From Circinella umbellata (Eukaryota > Mucoromycota > Mucoromycetes > Mucorales > Lichtheimiaceae), in the NCBI GenBank assembly GCA_025093555.1, contig JAIWNF010000012.1, forward strand, positions 838,208-902,207: a stretch of 64,000 nucleotides of DNA, written 5' to 3'. This document shows positions 24,720-38,376 of the stretch, piece by piece. The first letter of the stretch is position 1. Every line of letters starts with the position of its first letter. The translations under genes were made by a program, and so were the position numbers. The notes under the pieces were generated by a model that saw only the letters and a list, made by a program, of their open reading frames with translations, did no database searches and was not told the origin of the DNA.

Positions 24720-26428
24720 ATGCGTTCCATGTTGGCAGTAATTCTTGGAACTCTGTCAGTTGTAGCATCAGCAGCTGCACAGGCTTCTGTTCCATTACGT
24801 ACACATTCCATCTCCATGCCTTATATTGGTAAGAAAGGGGTGCTCCTGTATTATTATTATTTTCTTTCTTTTTTTTAACGCGTCGAAAGCCCCGGGTACC
24901 TAAAGCCAAGTGAAAAGTTCTTACTGATGAAGCAAAATATATATAGACGATGAATTACAAAATCGTTGGTTTGATTTTGGTGGAGATACTCTTATTAATA
25001 CGAATCGTCAAATTCGATTGACAAGCACTCGTCAATCACAACAAGGCTACTTATGGTCACGATTGGTAATGAGAAGGCTAATAATAACTATATCTATAAT
25101 AAGACTAGAGCAACAGCGTCGAATATAGTTTTTAAAAAAATATTAATAGTAAAACAATATTGTTTCTTGCTGCTTTACTTATATATATATATAGCCATTA
25201 ACAGCATCCAACTTTGAAATCGAATTTGAATTTAGCGTAGAAGGTCAATCCGGTCATCTTTATGGTGACGGTATGGCGTGTAAGTATATATTCTGTTTGG
25301 TTGAAAAGACGATAAGTTTATGCAACTTTTGTACAAATAGAAACCAATTAACTCTTTGTTCCCCATATCTAAAATAGTATGGCTTACAAAACAAAGATCA
25401 ACTCCAGGACCTGTTTTTGGATCTGTTGATCAATTTGAGGGCCTTGGTGTTTTCTTTGATACTTATGATAATGAACGGGCACATGTATGTTTTCAATTCA
25501 ATTCATTTAGTAGTGGAGAATTTTAGTAATCAAAAGTAATAACTTTCTGTCTTATTATTCAAATACATATCTATATAGCGCCATACATTCCCATATATTT
25601 CTGCTATGCTTGGTGACGGCATGAAAACTTATGAAAATGACAAAGATGGCCGTACTACAGAACTTGCTGGTTGTGAGGTAATATATATATGTATATATTA
25701 AGAGTGTATTAGGAACTACCCAAAAGTGATAGATAATATATTCTTACTGATGCTATATTCAATTTGATATATAGGCCAATTTCCGTTCGAAATCTTTCCC
25801 AACTAAAGCCCGTCTTACTTATTATAAGAACAATTATCTTCAATTTCAAATGATCTGGCGTGAAGAAGATGAATGGAGCGAATGTTTTAAGGTTTTTACA
25901 TATATATTTAATGGATAGAGGGGATCTATTTGTATATTTTAGAAAGTAACTAATCAATTTGATGGTGGTGGTTCTTTGCTTCCAAAAAAAAAAAAAGGTT
26001 AATGATGTCAAACTTCCCGAACAAATTTATCTCGGCTTCACTGCCCATACTGGTGAAGTAACAGGTATATATATTTATAATACATTCAATAAAATAAAAC
26101 AAAATATGAGAAAAGATAAAATATTAATGGATTGTTATTTAGATAACCATGATATTGTTGGTGTCACTACCAAGACACTTATTGCTAAACCAAAGGAACA
26201 TGTACCAGTAAGTGTGATTAGTTTAGTTTTGAACAAATTTTGATATTAATAATACTAATCAATTCAAATTACTATTATCAATAGGCTCAACCTGCAGTAA
26301 AAACTAAAAAGAGTTCAGGTGGATTTTTCTCGTTCATTTTCAAATTACTCGTAGCTGGTGCTTTAGTTGGTGTATTGTTTGTTGCTTATCGTATGTACGA
26401 CAACAATAACCGGATGAAGAACTTTTAA
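24720..26428 (+). CDS. L-type (legume-like) lectin cargo receptor, VIP36/ERGIC-53 family
   Basis: Nine exons: 24720..24828, 24947..25065, 25195..25279, 25378..25484, 25579..25677, 25775..25891, 25998..26064, 26143..26207, 26285..26428; phases all fit; 303 residues. An N-terminal signal peptide (MLAVILGTLSVVASAAAQA) precedes the lectin domain. The domain has RWFDFGGDT, GDGMA(L)WLTKQR, PGPVFGSVDQFEGLGVFFDTY, the carbohydrate/Ca-site-like DTYDN...RHTFPYIS, and GFTAHTGEVTDNHDIVG. A transmembrane segment (FIFKLLVAGALVGVLFVAY) and a short cytosolic tail ending NRMKNF follow. The tail lacks a clear KKxx signal. VIP36-type lectins shuttle high-mannose glycoproteins between ER and Golgi. The first ATG after the promoter is used; the in-frame start 13 codons earlier would bury the signal peptide. 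Confidence 0.94.
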
Positions 26429-26977
26429 AAAAAATAAGATGTTGGATTGTTTTTAGCCAGACCAATATAAATAACAATAATAATAATAATAATAAAACAC
26501 GGTCTCTTTGTATTATTTAAACTATATCACCATTTGACTCATGTTCTTCTTTTTTTTTAACCTGGCAATAAGTGCCAAATATATTGTAAACCAAATAATT
26601 ACGCAAAGGTTTTTTATATTTATTTTGAGCTAGTTTATAAAGGGTAAATGAACGAATGTGGTAGTATGGTGTTTGATATGTTGATTACAAGAGTAATATA
26701 TCTATATATAAAAAGTCTATTTGTCGTATGAATAATACGTATTCACTTCTATTTCATTATTTACTACGAGTAACCATTAATCGACTACCGTTGGTTTGAC
26801 TTTACCTTATAAACTATTTGACAACAAAGTAAAGCAACTGCTTTCATGACATCATTTACTCTATAATATTATTATGCATGTGACTAGTTACCGAAATCGA
26901 AATTTCGAAAGTTACTTCCTGCAAAAAAAAAAAAAAAAAAGCGCGACATAACCTTTTATTCTATTTAAACTATTTCA
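26429..26977. other. 3' region of VIP36-like gene and upstream of small ORF
   Basis: It contains a (TAA)n tract just after the VIP36 stop and an A18 run at about 26923-26940. No other feature was found. Confidence 0.4.
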
Positions 26978-27328
26978 ATGGTAAAAAAAAACAGCTTTTG
27001 TTAATTATCATACAATAAAAACAATGTTTAACAATTAAGTTTCTATATAGAATCCAACTAATCCCAAGTCGATGAAGTTTGTATACCCGAACCATTGGAA
27101 TGGTGCCCGATCAGATCTAATGGAACTGGTAAAAAAAAATAGAATAGTTATATTTGCAATTTTAAACTGTTTGTTTCCCATGTTGATGTTTTTATATGCT
27201 TTTGTTTTTAGATACCAGGACCATCGCAGCGTTTATCTTCACAAGTATACACGAAAGATGGCTCCTTTCTTTTAATATCTCTCAGTGTTCTGTTTATCAT
27301 TAATACTCTTTCATATTGGTTTTTTTAA
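26978..27328 (+). CDS. Possible 65-residue tail-anchored membrane protein, first exon only ATG
   Basis: Model: 26978..26980 (ATG alone, followed by GTAAAA), 27051..27128, 27212..27328. The exons join in phase and give a 65-residue protein ending in TAA. It has a polar N-terminus (NPTNPKSMKFVYPNHWNGAR, then SDLMELIPGPSQ) and a C-terminal hydrophobic segment (FLLISLSVLFIINTLSYWFF) that would be a tail anchor. Acceptors TATATAG and TTTTTAG and donor GTAAAA are good. The amino-acid choice (YPNHWNGARSDLMEL) looks like real protein rather than translated spacer. An internal Met (27072) offers an alternative start. The gene is convergent with glutamate synthase, 217 bp away. Family unknown; it could also be a remnant of a larger gene. 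Confidence 0.48.
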
Positions 27329-27545
27329 AATAAGCTGTTGTTCAGGATCAAGATAATATATGAAACAATAGCAACAACTGTAAATAAAGATAGAAGTATT
27401 AACTTATACTTTTATTATTATCAAATTTTACATTATGGTTTCTTTTTATTATTATCTCTGTGTAAAAAAAAAATACACGTTTACTTTGTTTTTATATTAT
27501 TTTGGGAAGAAAGAAAGGAAAAACAATGAATTATATAACTTTGGT

Positions 27546-30500
27546 TTATGCACGCACGTCAACCGCCGCTGTACGACTACTAGTATCTTTTACAGCACGA
27601 CGATTAATACCACCAGCAACTGGAAGATATGTCTTGCCTTCTAACCATAAATCGACTTGACGAGCACATTGTCGACCTTCATTGATACCCCAGACTATGA
27701 GCGATTGACCACGACGACAATCACCAGCAGCAAATACACCATCAACGGACGTACTGTATTTACCTTTGGGTGTTTCAATATTACTACGGGCATCTTGTTT
27801 GACCGACAATTGTTTGATTATAGCATCTTCTGGGCCCATAAAACCCATGGATAACAATACAAGATCTGCTTCAAAGAACTGATCTGATCCTTCCACTTCC
27901 TTCATCGACCAACTTCCCTTGCTATCCTTGGTCCACTCGACACGAACAGTATTGATTCCCGTAACATTACCATTCGCATCTTTAGTAAATTCCTTGGATA
28001 AAACACAATATTCACGTGGATCACGTCCGAAATGGGCTTTAACTTCAGCATGGCCATACTCGACTCGGAAAATACGAGCAAATTGCGGCCATGGATTATC
28101 GGCAGACCGTGTGTTTGGAGGGGTAGGTAAAAGCTCAAAGTTGACAACTGACTTGCACCCATGTCGAACTGATGTACCAATACAATCATTACCGGTATCG
28201 CCTCCACCAATCACAACTACATGCTTATTCTTAGCTGAAAGATAATGCCCATCTTGAAGATTGGAATCCAAAAGAGACTTGGTATTGGCTTGAAGAAAAT
28301 CCATTGCAAAATGGATACCATTTGCATCACGCCCGGGAATCTTTAAATCACGAGGCCAAGTAGCACCAGTAGCTAAAATAAGTGCATCCGATTTATCACG
28401 TAATTCATTTGCATCAATATCAACACCAATATTGGCATTAGGGACAAATTTTACGCCTTCAGCTGCAATCAGATCAATACGCCTTTGTACAATATTTTTG
28501 TCCAGTTTCATATTAGGAATACCGTACATCAATAGACCACCCATACGGTCATTACGATCATATACTGTTACCAAATGACCTGCCTTGTTAAGTTGATCTG
28601 CTGCAGCAAGTCCTGCTGGACCGGAACCGATGATGGAAATCTTTTTTCCTGTTCGATTTGCTGGTGGTTTAGGAACAATCCACCCTTTTTCAAAACCATG
28701 GTCAACAATGGCACACTCGATACTTTTAATTGCGACTGCTGGTTCGTTAATGGATAATACGCAACTGTTCTCGCAAGGAGCTGGACAAACACGTCCAGTG
28801 AATTCCGGGAAGTTATTGGTCATAACAAGGCGATCAAGTGCATCTTTCCAATTATCTTTATAAATCAATTCGTTCCATTTAGGAATAATGTTACCAATGG
28901 GACAACCAGTATCCGATTGACAAAAAGGTACACCACAATCCATACAACGTGCTGCTTGTACATGTAACTGTGGGCGTGATAAACGATTATTGATCTCTTT
29001 CCAATCTGAAACACGAGCCTTGGGATCTCTATATGGATCCACACGTCTTTTATATTTCATAAATCCACGCATCTTGTCTAATTTGGCACGTCGATCAATA
29101 ATTGCTTCTTCATCTAATAAACTATCCTCAACATCTTCAATATTTGGCTCGCACTTTTGTTTCGCAACCATTTCTTGCTGAATATTTGTCTGCGCTTGTT
29201 TTGGTTGCTTTTGCTTTTCTAGCAAATGGCGATACTCAATAGGCATGACCTTGACAAACTTAGATAGATAAGAATTGAAATTTTGAAGAATTTCGGCAGC
29301 CTTTTGTGATCCAGTATGGTGTTGATGGTCTTCAATCATTTGTCGTACTTCATCTACCTCATTCTTGTCAATGGATTCAAGCTCTACCATTTCCATATTG
29401 ACTTTTTCCTTGAATGAATTTTCTGTATCCAAAATATAGGCGATACCACCAGACATACCAGCAGCAAAATTTCGTCCTGTAGATCCGAGAATGACAACTC
29501 GTCCTCCAGTCATATATTCACAACCATGATCACCAACACCTTCTACGACTGCGTTGGCACCAGAATTACGTACACAGAAGCGTTCGGCTGCAACACCACA
29601 AAAGAAAGCACGACCTCCTGTGGCTCCATATAAACAAACATTACCCACAATAACATTTTGTGCTGCCTTGAATGTACTCGATCGAGGTGGATAAATAGCA
29701 ACAGTACCACCTGATAAACCTTTTCCTACATAATCGTTGCTGTCGCCTTCCAATTCAAAAAAGATTCCAGGGGCTAAAAATGCGCCGAATGATTGACCTG
29801 CTGAGCCGGTAAACTTGACATGAATAGTATCGGGCGGTAAACCATTTTCACCAAACCGTTTTGAGACGTGATAGGATAGAGTGGCACCCACAGCACGATC
29901 TGTGTTGACAATGTCAGATTCAATTTGGACCTTTTCTTTTCGTTCAAGAGCTGGTTCACTTTCATCAATGAGATAATTATCCAAACGCTTATAAAGATTA
30001 TGTTGTTGTTTGCGGACACAGTATGTGGCAACACCAGGGCGTAATGTATGTGCAGGCGTAAGGATGGGGGAAAGATCGATGTTGGCAGTCTTATAAGTAC
30101 GCAAACTATCATCTGTCTTAAGGAACTCGGTATGTCCAACCATTTCGTTGATTGTTCGGAAACCCAATTTAGCCATAAAGCTGCGTACTTCTTCCGCTAC
30201 ATAATTAAAGAAATTGATAACGTGATCCGGATGACCTTCAAACTTTTTACGTAATTCGGGATCTTGAGTCGCAATACCGACAGGGCATGTATTCTATATA
30301 TATATATAATATGTTATTGATAAGGTAAGTAAACAATTAAATAATTCCTTGTGATCCATCATTATTCAAAAAGAAGAATATAGAATTATTACCAAATGAC
30401 ATTTTCGCATCATAATACAGCCGAGAGCAATTAAAGGGGTAGTAGCAAAACCCCATTCTTCGGCACCCAATAAGCATGCAACAACAACATCGCGTCCAGT

Positions 30501-33500
30501 CTTAATTTGTCCATCCGTTTGAACAATGACACGCCCACGTAAATCATTGAGGACCAACGTTTGATGGGTCTCAGCTAAGCCTAACTCCCAAGGCAAACCG
30601 GCATATTTTATACCTGTCCATCTAGAAGCACCTGTACCACCATCATGACCAGAGATTAATATATGATCCGCCTTGGCTTTGGCAACTCCAGCTGCTACGA
30701 TTCCCACACCAACTTCAGATACGAGTTTTACAGAAACACGTGACCGTGGACTGGAGCTCTTGAGATCATAAATAAGTTGCTTTAAATCTTCAATAGAATA
30801 AATGTCATGATGAGGAGGCGGACTAATCAAACCGATACCCTATTATTATTATTATTATTATGGAAACACAAAAAATCAGCTTTTTTTGGTCTTATATTCA
30901 TAAATGTGTGCATAAAAGATAAACAAATAGTCATTTACCGGTGTTGTTTTACGAGTACTGGCAATTTCTTCAGATACTTTCGTACCAGCCAATTCACCAC
31001 CTTCACCAGGTTTTGCCCCTTGAGCCATTTTAATCTGTAATTCATCTGAATCAGACAAATAGTAGCTTGTTACACCAAATCGACCGGATGCCACTTGTTT
31101 GATGGCCGATCGCAAATTATCACCATTCGGCTTTGGTACGGAACGTTCCGGTTTTTCACCTCCCTCACCTGTATTTGACTTGCCGCCCAATTTATTCATA
31201 GCAATAGCCAATGACGAATGAGATTCCATAGAAATAGAACCATAGGACATTGCACCTGTTACAAATCGTTTGACGATATTTGTCCAAGGTTCAACTTGTT
31301 CCAAAGGAATTGATTGACATTTCTCTTCATTAAATTCAAGCATACCACGCAAAGTACACTGACGAATTGCTTCGTATGCATTACGTGTATACGCTTCGTA
31401 TGAAGCTTGATTGTTCTTGCGTACAGCATCTTGCAAATTCGCCATGCCCACTGGATCAGCAATATGGGGTTCACCACCATCACGCCAATGATATTCGCCT
31501 GATTCAGGTAATGCCATTGGTTGCACTCGATTTCGAATGGGGTAACCAGCTTCATGCAAAGTCAATGCATCCAATGCAAACGTGTCAAATGTAACTCCTT
31601 TAATACGTGAAGCTGTGCCTGCAAAGCAGCGAGAAATCACAGTATGATCAATTCCAAGGGCTTCAAAGATTTGTGCTCCTTTGTATGATGCCAAGGTGGA
31701 AATTCCCATCTTTGACATGACCTTCATAATACCATTATCTATAGCCTTGCGATAATTGTAAACTATTTTTTCAGGTGTCAAATGGTCAAGAACAGCCCCT
31801 TGGCGATGTAATTTGAGCATAGCTTCGAAAGCCAAATAGGGGCAAATGGCATCAGCACCATATCCAAGCAAAACACAGAAATGGTGTACTTCACGCGCTT
31901 CACCTGTTTCGACCATTAATGCAATACGACTACGTAACTTGTTTCTTACCAAATGATGATGAACACCACCTAAAGCAACCAAGGATGAAATCGCTACTCT
32001 ATTCACATCCATGGCTCGATCAGATAATACGACGACTTTGTAGTGTTTTTCAATGGCTTCCGTTGCTTCGTTACATATACGTTCCAAAGCTGTTAAATAC
32101 CCATCGACACCTTGCTCACGAGAAAATGTAATATCAATGGTCGCCACTTTCCAGCTAGAATACGTTTTTTCCATAGACTTGACTGCAGCAAGCTCTTGTG
32201 TGGACAGGATAGGAGATGAAAGAATTAAGCGTTGACACTGAGATGGGTCCATTTCTAAGAGATTACCTTCTGGTCCAACATAACATTCAAGTGACATTAC
32301 AATCTCTTCTCGGATTGGATCTAAAAAAAATTCATCAAATAACCAAATTGTATCAGTTTATATATGATATTCTCTCTGGCGTTATTTTCTCTTCCCTTGT
32401 AACCAAAGAAAATAATAAAACAAAAACAAAGTATTACCAATTGGTGGATTTGTTACTTGAGCAAATAATTGCCGAAAGTATTCGTATATGAGACGTGGTT
32501 GCTTAGCAAGACAAGCAAGTGTTGTGTCATTACCCATAGAACCTAAAGCTTCTTTTCCATCTGATGCCATGGGCATTAAAAGTAGATTGAGCTGCTCTAG
32601 TGTATACCCAAAAGCTCTCAATCGTGGATCAGTGTGGATGGTAGTTTCATCCAATGATACATCAGTTTTGCTTCCACCGTACGCTTTAAGAACATCTTCC
32701 ATACTGATACGCTGTTTGATCCACTCCATAAATTTTTCTTTCGCCCCCGTTGTGAGTTTAAGCTCCTTATCATCCTATATATATATATATATATCCGTAA
32801 ATTGTTTACTATACAAGCCATTTTCTTAAAGAAAAAAAAGATTTGCAGTCAATTGGAAAAAAAAAATCAGTGAAGTTTATTTTACTTACCACAATTCTGC
32901 CTTCGACTGTATCAACTAACAGCATTTTTCCGGGCTGTAAGCGACCTTTTTCAACTACTAATGCTGGATCCACACGCAGTGTTCCAACTTCTGAAGCACA
33001 AATCATAATATCTTCTGAAGTAAGATAAAATCGACATGGACGTAAACCATTACGATCCAAGCAAGCACCACAATAACGACCATCAGCAAAAGTAAATAGA
33101 GCAGGACCATCCCAAGGTTCCATGATCGATGCAGCCCATTGATAGAACGCTTTTTTCTCGGGTTCCATCATTGGATTGTTTTGCCATGCTTCTGGAATCA
33201 TTACCATGACAGCTTCAGGAAGAGACAAGACACCATTGACAACCAAAAGCTCAAGAACATTGTCAAATGCTGCAGAATCGGATCCACCTTCTTCAATAAT
33301 AGGATACAATAATTCAAGCTGATCACCAAATGTATCCGAAGTCATAACACCTTCTCGTGAACGCATCCAATTTTTATTTCCACGTAACGTATTAATTTCA
33401 CCTAATTAATAAGAGTAAAGCACGTTAATCTTAGTCGTGACTCTTTTGTTCGTCTATCTTCTGTTCCTTTTTTTTTGTTTTATTCAATATATATGTATAT

Positions 33501-34445
33501 ATAGCATACCATTGTGTGCGCACCAACGCATCGGTTGTGCTCGATCCCATGATGGGAATGTATTTGTGGAAAATCTAATAACATATAACAATAGTTGAGT
33601 TTCATGAATATATATAAGTATATAATTATTGACAAGTTTAAGTTTACCTTGAATGAACAAGTGCAAAATGAGTGGTATATTTGACGTTGACAAGATCGTA
33701 GAAGTATGAATAGACCTAGAAAGAAACAAGTATATACTTTAATTAAAAAAAATTCATTATGATACAGATACCAACTCGTAAAAAAAAACTAAACAGAATT
33801 AAAAGAACAAACCTGGCGAGGAGTAAGTTGACCCTTGTATACGATATTTTTGCTAGACAACGAACAAACATAAAACCACTTTTTCATTGTGATCGTATGA
33901 GTAGCATGTTTACGCAAAATATAGAGCTGATGCTCAAATTGTTTGGCATCCATCGACTTATTAAATGTCACAAAGGGTTGCTCTATTATAGGCTCTTTGG
34001 ATCGTGCTGATGGACCTAGAATAGTACCATCACATGGAACTGTACGCCAACACAACACTTTTAAACCCACTGCATTGGCCAATTGTTCAAATACTTGTTT
34101 GCTTTCTTCAGCATTTTCCTTTTTCATAAATGTATTGCCAACAGCATATTGACCTTCTGGAGGAAGATCTATTTTCATATCTCGTTTTATTTCGATACGA
34201 AAAAAATCATCTGGCATGCCTGTCATGACACCACTACCATCACCATCCCGGATATCTGCACCACTTGCACCACGATGGGTCATGTTGCACAAGAGATCCG
34301 ACGCGTCGCTTAAAATTTTATGAGACCGATGGCCTTTGATATGTACAGTAAACCCTACACCGCATGAATCTTTTTCATAGGATGGATCGTAAAGACCTTG
34401 CGCGGGTGGAATAGCCTGAGCCCATGAAGAATTTTCTGACTCCAT
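27546..34445 (-). CDS. GLT1: Glutamate synthase (NADH-GOGAT), single-chain
   Basis: Eight exons on the minus strand: 34445..33813, 33715..33648, 33574..33510, 33401..32890, 32774..32438, 32320..30939, 30839..30393, 30293..27546; phases agree; 2063 residues. It transfers the glutamine amide to 2-oxoglutarate, giving two glutamates with NADH. The class-II glutaminase nucleophile is probably Cys28 (KDSCGVGF), exposed after removal of a short propeptide. The central and FMN/GltB part has [11 protein letters not shown] and [11 protein letters not shown]. The 3Fe-4S ligands are in [15 protein letters not shown]. The glucan-like GXGXG C-terminal beta-helix domain follows. The GltD-like part has Cys clusters CMDCGVPFC and CPAPCENSC and nucleotide-binding [12 protein letters not shown] and [12 protein letters not shown]. 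All key residues are present. It shares a 574-bp divergent promoter with phosphoglucomutase. Confidence 0.97.
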
Positions 34446-35019
34446 ATATATATATATAACTACTATATGTGTATATATCAAAAGCACGAAGAATGTAAAG
34501 ATAAAAAAAAAATAAAAAAAAAAAGTTAAAGGAAAGGAAGAAGCAAAAAAAAAAAGAAGCAAACAAATAAACAAACAAGAAAAAAAAAATTGTTGTTTCT
34601 TATCACATCGGGTACTTCATCAAATTTCCGGATTCATGCTAGATAATATAGTGTCCCGTGAAGCTGATAGATAACAGGCAGTGTAATAAACCCTCTTCCA
34701 TTTTGTTTGATCTTTTTTTTTAAGTAATACGTATGATTGAAAAGTTATGTCATATTTATCTTCTTCATTTGTTTTATCGTATAGTCACAGTTATACAATT
34801 TGCAATAATATAACTATGTTTCTTTTTTTTTCATAATAATTATGTTGTTAAAATAAGATGTACGTATAGATTGATTTTCATTTATTTTTACCGATCAATT
34901 ATTTTGTTTCAGAATATAACTTCTTCCATATGAGAAAAAGCATTTATGAAAACTTTCTCGCGCCAATTTTATTTTTTTCTTCATATTTTATAACTTATTA
35001 ATTTGTTCATAATATAACC
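34446..35019. promoter_or_regulatory. Divergent promoter region GLT1 / PGM
   Basis: 574 bp between the start codons of two divergently transcribed metabolic genes. It has AT-dinucleotide and poly-A/T tracts. No TATA box or factor site could be assigned with confidence. Shared regulation is only implied by position. Confidence 0.5.
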
Positions 35020-36912
35020 ATGGTCGAAATAAGGACTGTGTCTACTCAACCTTATAATGATCAGAAGCCAGGTACTTCGGGTCTTCGTAAACGAGTGAAA
35101 GTTTTTCAACAACAAAATTATACTGAGAATTTCATTCAAGCCGTTATGGAAACGATTGAAGGAGGAAGTAAAGGCGCCACACTTGTTGTAGGTGGTGATG
35201 GACGGTACTACTTGGATCAAGTAATGCAAATTATTATCAAGTTCAGTGTTGCAGCTGGTATAAAAAAGCTCATAATTCCACAACATGGTTTGGTATCCAC
35301 ACCTGCGGGATCCCATCTGATTCGTCAACACAAGACAACGGGTGGTATTTTATTGACGGCGTCACATAATCCAGGAGGACCAGATAAAGACTTTGGTATC
35401 AAGTATAATGTACGTAACGGTGGACCCGCTCCTGAAAATGTCACAAACAAGATTTTTGACATCAGTAAATCACTTGAAAAATTAACATATGCAGACCTTC
35501 CTGGTCGTGTTGATTATAGTCAGATCGGATCACAAAAGATCGGGGATATGGAAATTCAAGTCATTGATGGTATTGATGATTATGTCGCCTTGATGAAAGA
35601 TATATTTGATTTTGATGCCATTCGATCCTTCTTGCAAACCAACAAGGATACGTTTAAACTTTTATTTGATGGTATGCATGGTGTTACAGGCATTTATGGA
35701 GAACGTCTTTTTGTAAAAGAATTTGGGCTATCCAAAGAAAAAAGTTTGATGCGTTCAACACCCTTGTCAGATTTTGGTGGAGAACATCCAGATCCCAATT
35801 TGACCTATGCCCATGAATTAGTTGAACGAGTGGAAAAAGAGAAAATTGACTTTGGCGCTGCATCAGATGGTGATGGTGATCGTAATATGGTGTTGGGAAA
35901 GAATGCTTTCGTGACACCAAGTGATAGTGTGGCTGTCATTGCTCATTATGCCCGTGAGGCCATTCCTTACTTTCGCAAGAATGGTATCCATGGGCTCGCT
36001 CGAAGTATGCCAACATCACGTGCACTGGATCTAGTGGCACAAAAGCAGCAGTTGGAACACTTTGAAGTTCCCACTGGATGGAAATTTTTTGGAAATCTCA
36101 TGGATGCCGGTCGTTGTTCGATTTGTGGTGAAGAGTCCTTCGGTACTGGTTCCGACCATGTTCGTGAAAAAGATGGTGTTTGGGCAATTCTTGGTATGTC
36201 ATTTTTTGTTTGCTTGCTTATTTGTTAGGACATAATTATTCTCACTACAATTGGCATTCACATTATCTAACAATGTACTTATCTCCTCTTATTTTTATAT
36301 TTTTTTAAAAATAGCTTGGCTCAGTATTGTTGTGCACGTAAACAAAACAAAACCGGGAACAAGTATCTATGACATTTTACAAGAGCATTACAAGATATAT
36401 GGTCGTAACTTTTTCACGAGGTAAATAATAACAAAAAAAAAAAAAGTCCGTTTCTTGATCCATTCACGTAAACCTTATAAAAAAAAATATATCATTTATA
36501 ATATATCTTTCCCCCTTTATATATAAGATATGATTATGAAGAGGTTGATAGTGAAGCAGCCAATAATTTGATTCAAGGTTTACGCGATCTGGATATTGTG
36601 GGAAAAAATTTTGATGGATTTATTGTATCTGACGTTGAAGATTTTGAGTACCGGGATCCAATTGATGGTAGTGTATCAAGTCATCAAGGAATGATTGTCA
36701 AATTTAAGGATGGCTCACGTTTTGTTGTGCGACTGTCTGGAACTGGTGCACAAGGTGCTACAATCCGTTTATACATTGAGAAGTACAGTAACAATCCATC
36801 CGAATATGCCACAGATACTCAACAAGCATTGGAACCTTTGATTCGTGTGGCACTTGATATTTCCCGTTTGAAGCATTATACAGGACGAGAGAAACCTACT
36901 GTTATTACTTAA
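35020..36912 (+). CDS. PGM2: Phosphoglucomutase
   Basis: Three exons: 35020..36193, 36315..36420, 36528..36912; phases 1 and 2; 554 residues, the normal length. It interconverts glucose-1-phosphate and glucose-6-phosphate in the cytosol, linking glycogen, trehalose and UDP-glucose (cell-wall) synthesis to glycolysis. All four signature loops are visible: TASHNPGG with the phospho-Ser at 115, the Mg-binding DGDGDRNM, the sugar-specificity loop [17 protein letters not shown] and the phosphate loop [15 protein letters not shown]. The substrate-entry start [12 protein letters not shown] is intact. The start ATG is the first after the promoter and matches the family N-terminus. The symbol is by analogy with the yeast major isozyme; orthology to Pgm1 or Pgm2 cannot be separated here. 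Confidence 0.97.
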
Positions 36913-38376
36913 TAATAATAATGATAATATAGACATACAGTAATGAATCTTTTACTAACCTGAATATATATTTGTATATACATACATGCATACAAAACCA
37001 AGAATATCCTTACTTTAAATCCGTTTCTTTATTAAAAGAGTTGAGTGTTCATGATTTGATATTGTAATAGCATGAAAGCAAGATACTATAGATTGTTAAT
37101 AAAAATATATTCACATAAAGAAGAGTGTCTGAGCTCAATAACATTAATGATATGATTATAATATGCTCCATGACAGGTTCTATCCTAATCAAAGATATTC
37201 AAAGGGTTATGATGCCCAATAATAACAATAACTATTGTACAACACCAACCCCAGGTTTTGAGGGTATTACGAGGTAGTTTAGTACTTTTATCCGCATGTG
37301 ATGTCTATAAGCTCGTTGATACTTAGTACTTTGCTTCAGAACACAAATTACATAATTTTGTGTATATACATTTATGTAGTACGTACTGTAGCTATAATAT
37401 ATGTGACATTTAATAAATTTGCCAGCGATCAGTTTATCGATGACAATGAAAAAAAAAAGTGCGGAGGTATACCATTCAGTATTTTTATATGTAATATGCA
37501 ATTCATTATGGGTCTTGTGGTCGAAAATATCTCTTAATCTGGGTAATCAAAAAAATCAAAAAATGCAATGGGAAAACTCGGGGGGGGGGGTGTCCAGTTG
37601 GTAAAATAATTACTTGTTGTCATTGGTAAGACAAGAGGTGGTCACTGTAATTGTTTTTCTCTCTGTCGCACATGTTCGCATCAAATAATCTATCTGGTTT
37701 ATTTAATATAATACCAAGTAAATACTCCTTTTTTTTATACATATCTTATGAAATCATGTTATTTCATCAGACTATCATTGTTGATTCTTCAAAGGTAAAA
37801 GAGGGTTTCTAATAACACGCATAAAGTTGACTTATATTTTTACACTTTACCATATATATGTCCTTACCTAATCACCTGGTGCATGACCTTCAAACAAAAC
37901 CCAGGTGTCCATAAAAAAAATGACGGCAAATGATATAATTGTAGGTAATAATGGATCAACCTCAAAATTTGTATATGTCGTCAGTATTTTCACACCAGAT
38001 GAGAAAAATAGGTAGATTTTAGTTGATTTGAGGAGATATCAATCAATCAATCTACCATATCAATAATACACATGATTCCATTAATCATTAGGGGTCCTTT
38101 TTTTTTTTTCTGTATATATTTAGATAAGCTGTCCTTATCGCATGTAGACTAATAACGGAGTCTGACAAACAGGACTATTTTCCTTTTTAGTGTCGGTGCC
38201 ACGGCCACAGTGCTAAAATTGTCAGTACAAGAAGTATTATACTAATGGTTATTCTTTTTACACCGATTACGTAATTTAGGAAAAATCAAGCCGGGCTGTT
38301 AAAAATCGGATCCCACGATAGCAGTGTTCGCATAATAAAAACTATATCAACAAAAAAATATTATATTCACTTTAAA
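36913..38376. other. Spacer between phosphoglucomutase and tyrosine phosphatase
   Basis: 1.46 kb, AT-rich, with a G10 run near 37579-37588 and T-rich tracts. It contains the PGM 3' UTR and the promoter of the next gene. Short open frames around 37232-37604 are not gene-like. Confidence 0.45.

Noticed and set aside
27902..28210. 102-codon frame inside glutamate synthase
   Set aside because: Out-of-frame shadow of the last GLT1 exon, as are the other frames between 27657 and 34313.
27546..36912. GLT1-PGM pair as a co-regulated metabolic module
   Set aside because: Only the divergent arrangement supports it; no shared motif could be demonstrated.
36913..38376. G10 run and other C/G homopolymers in spacers as possible signals
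   Set aside because: Similar C or G runs (40293, 43045, 43870, 45643, 46139) occur in many introns and spacers, so they look like ordinary homopolymer slippage.
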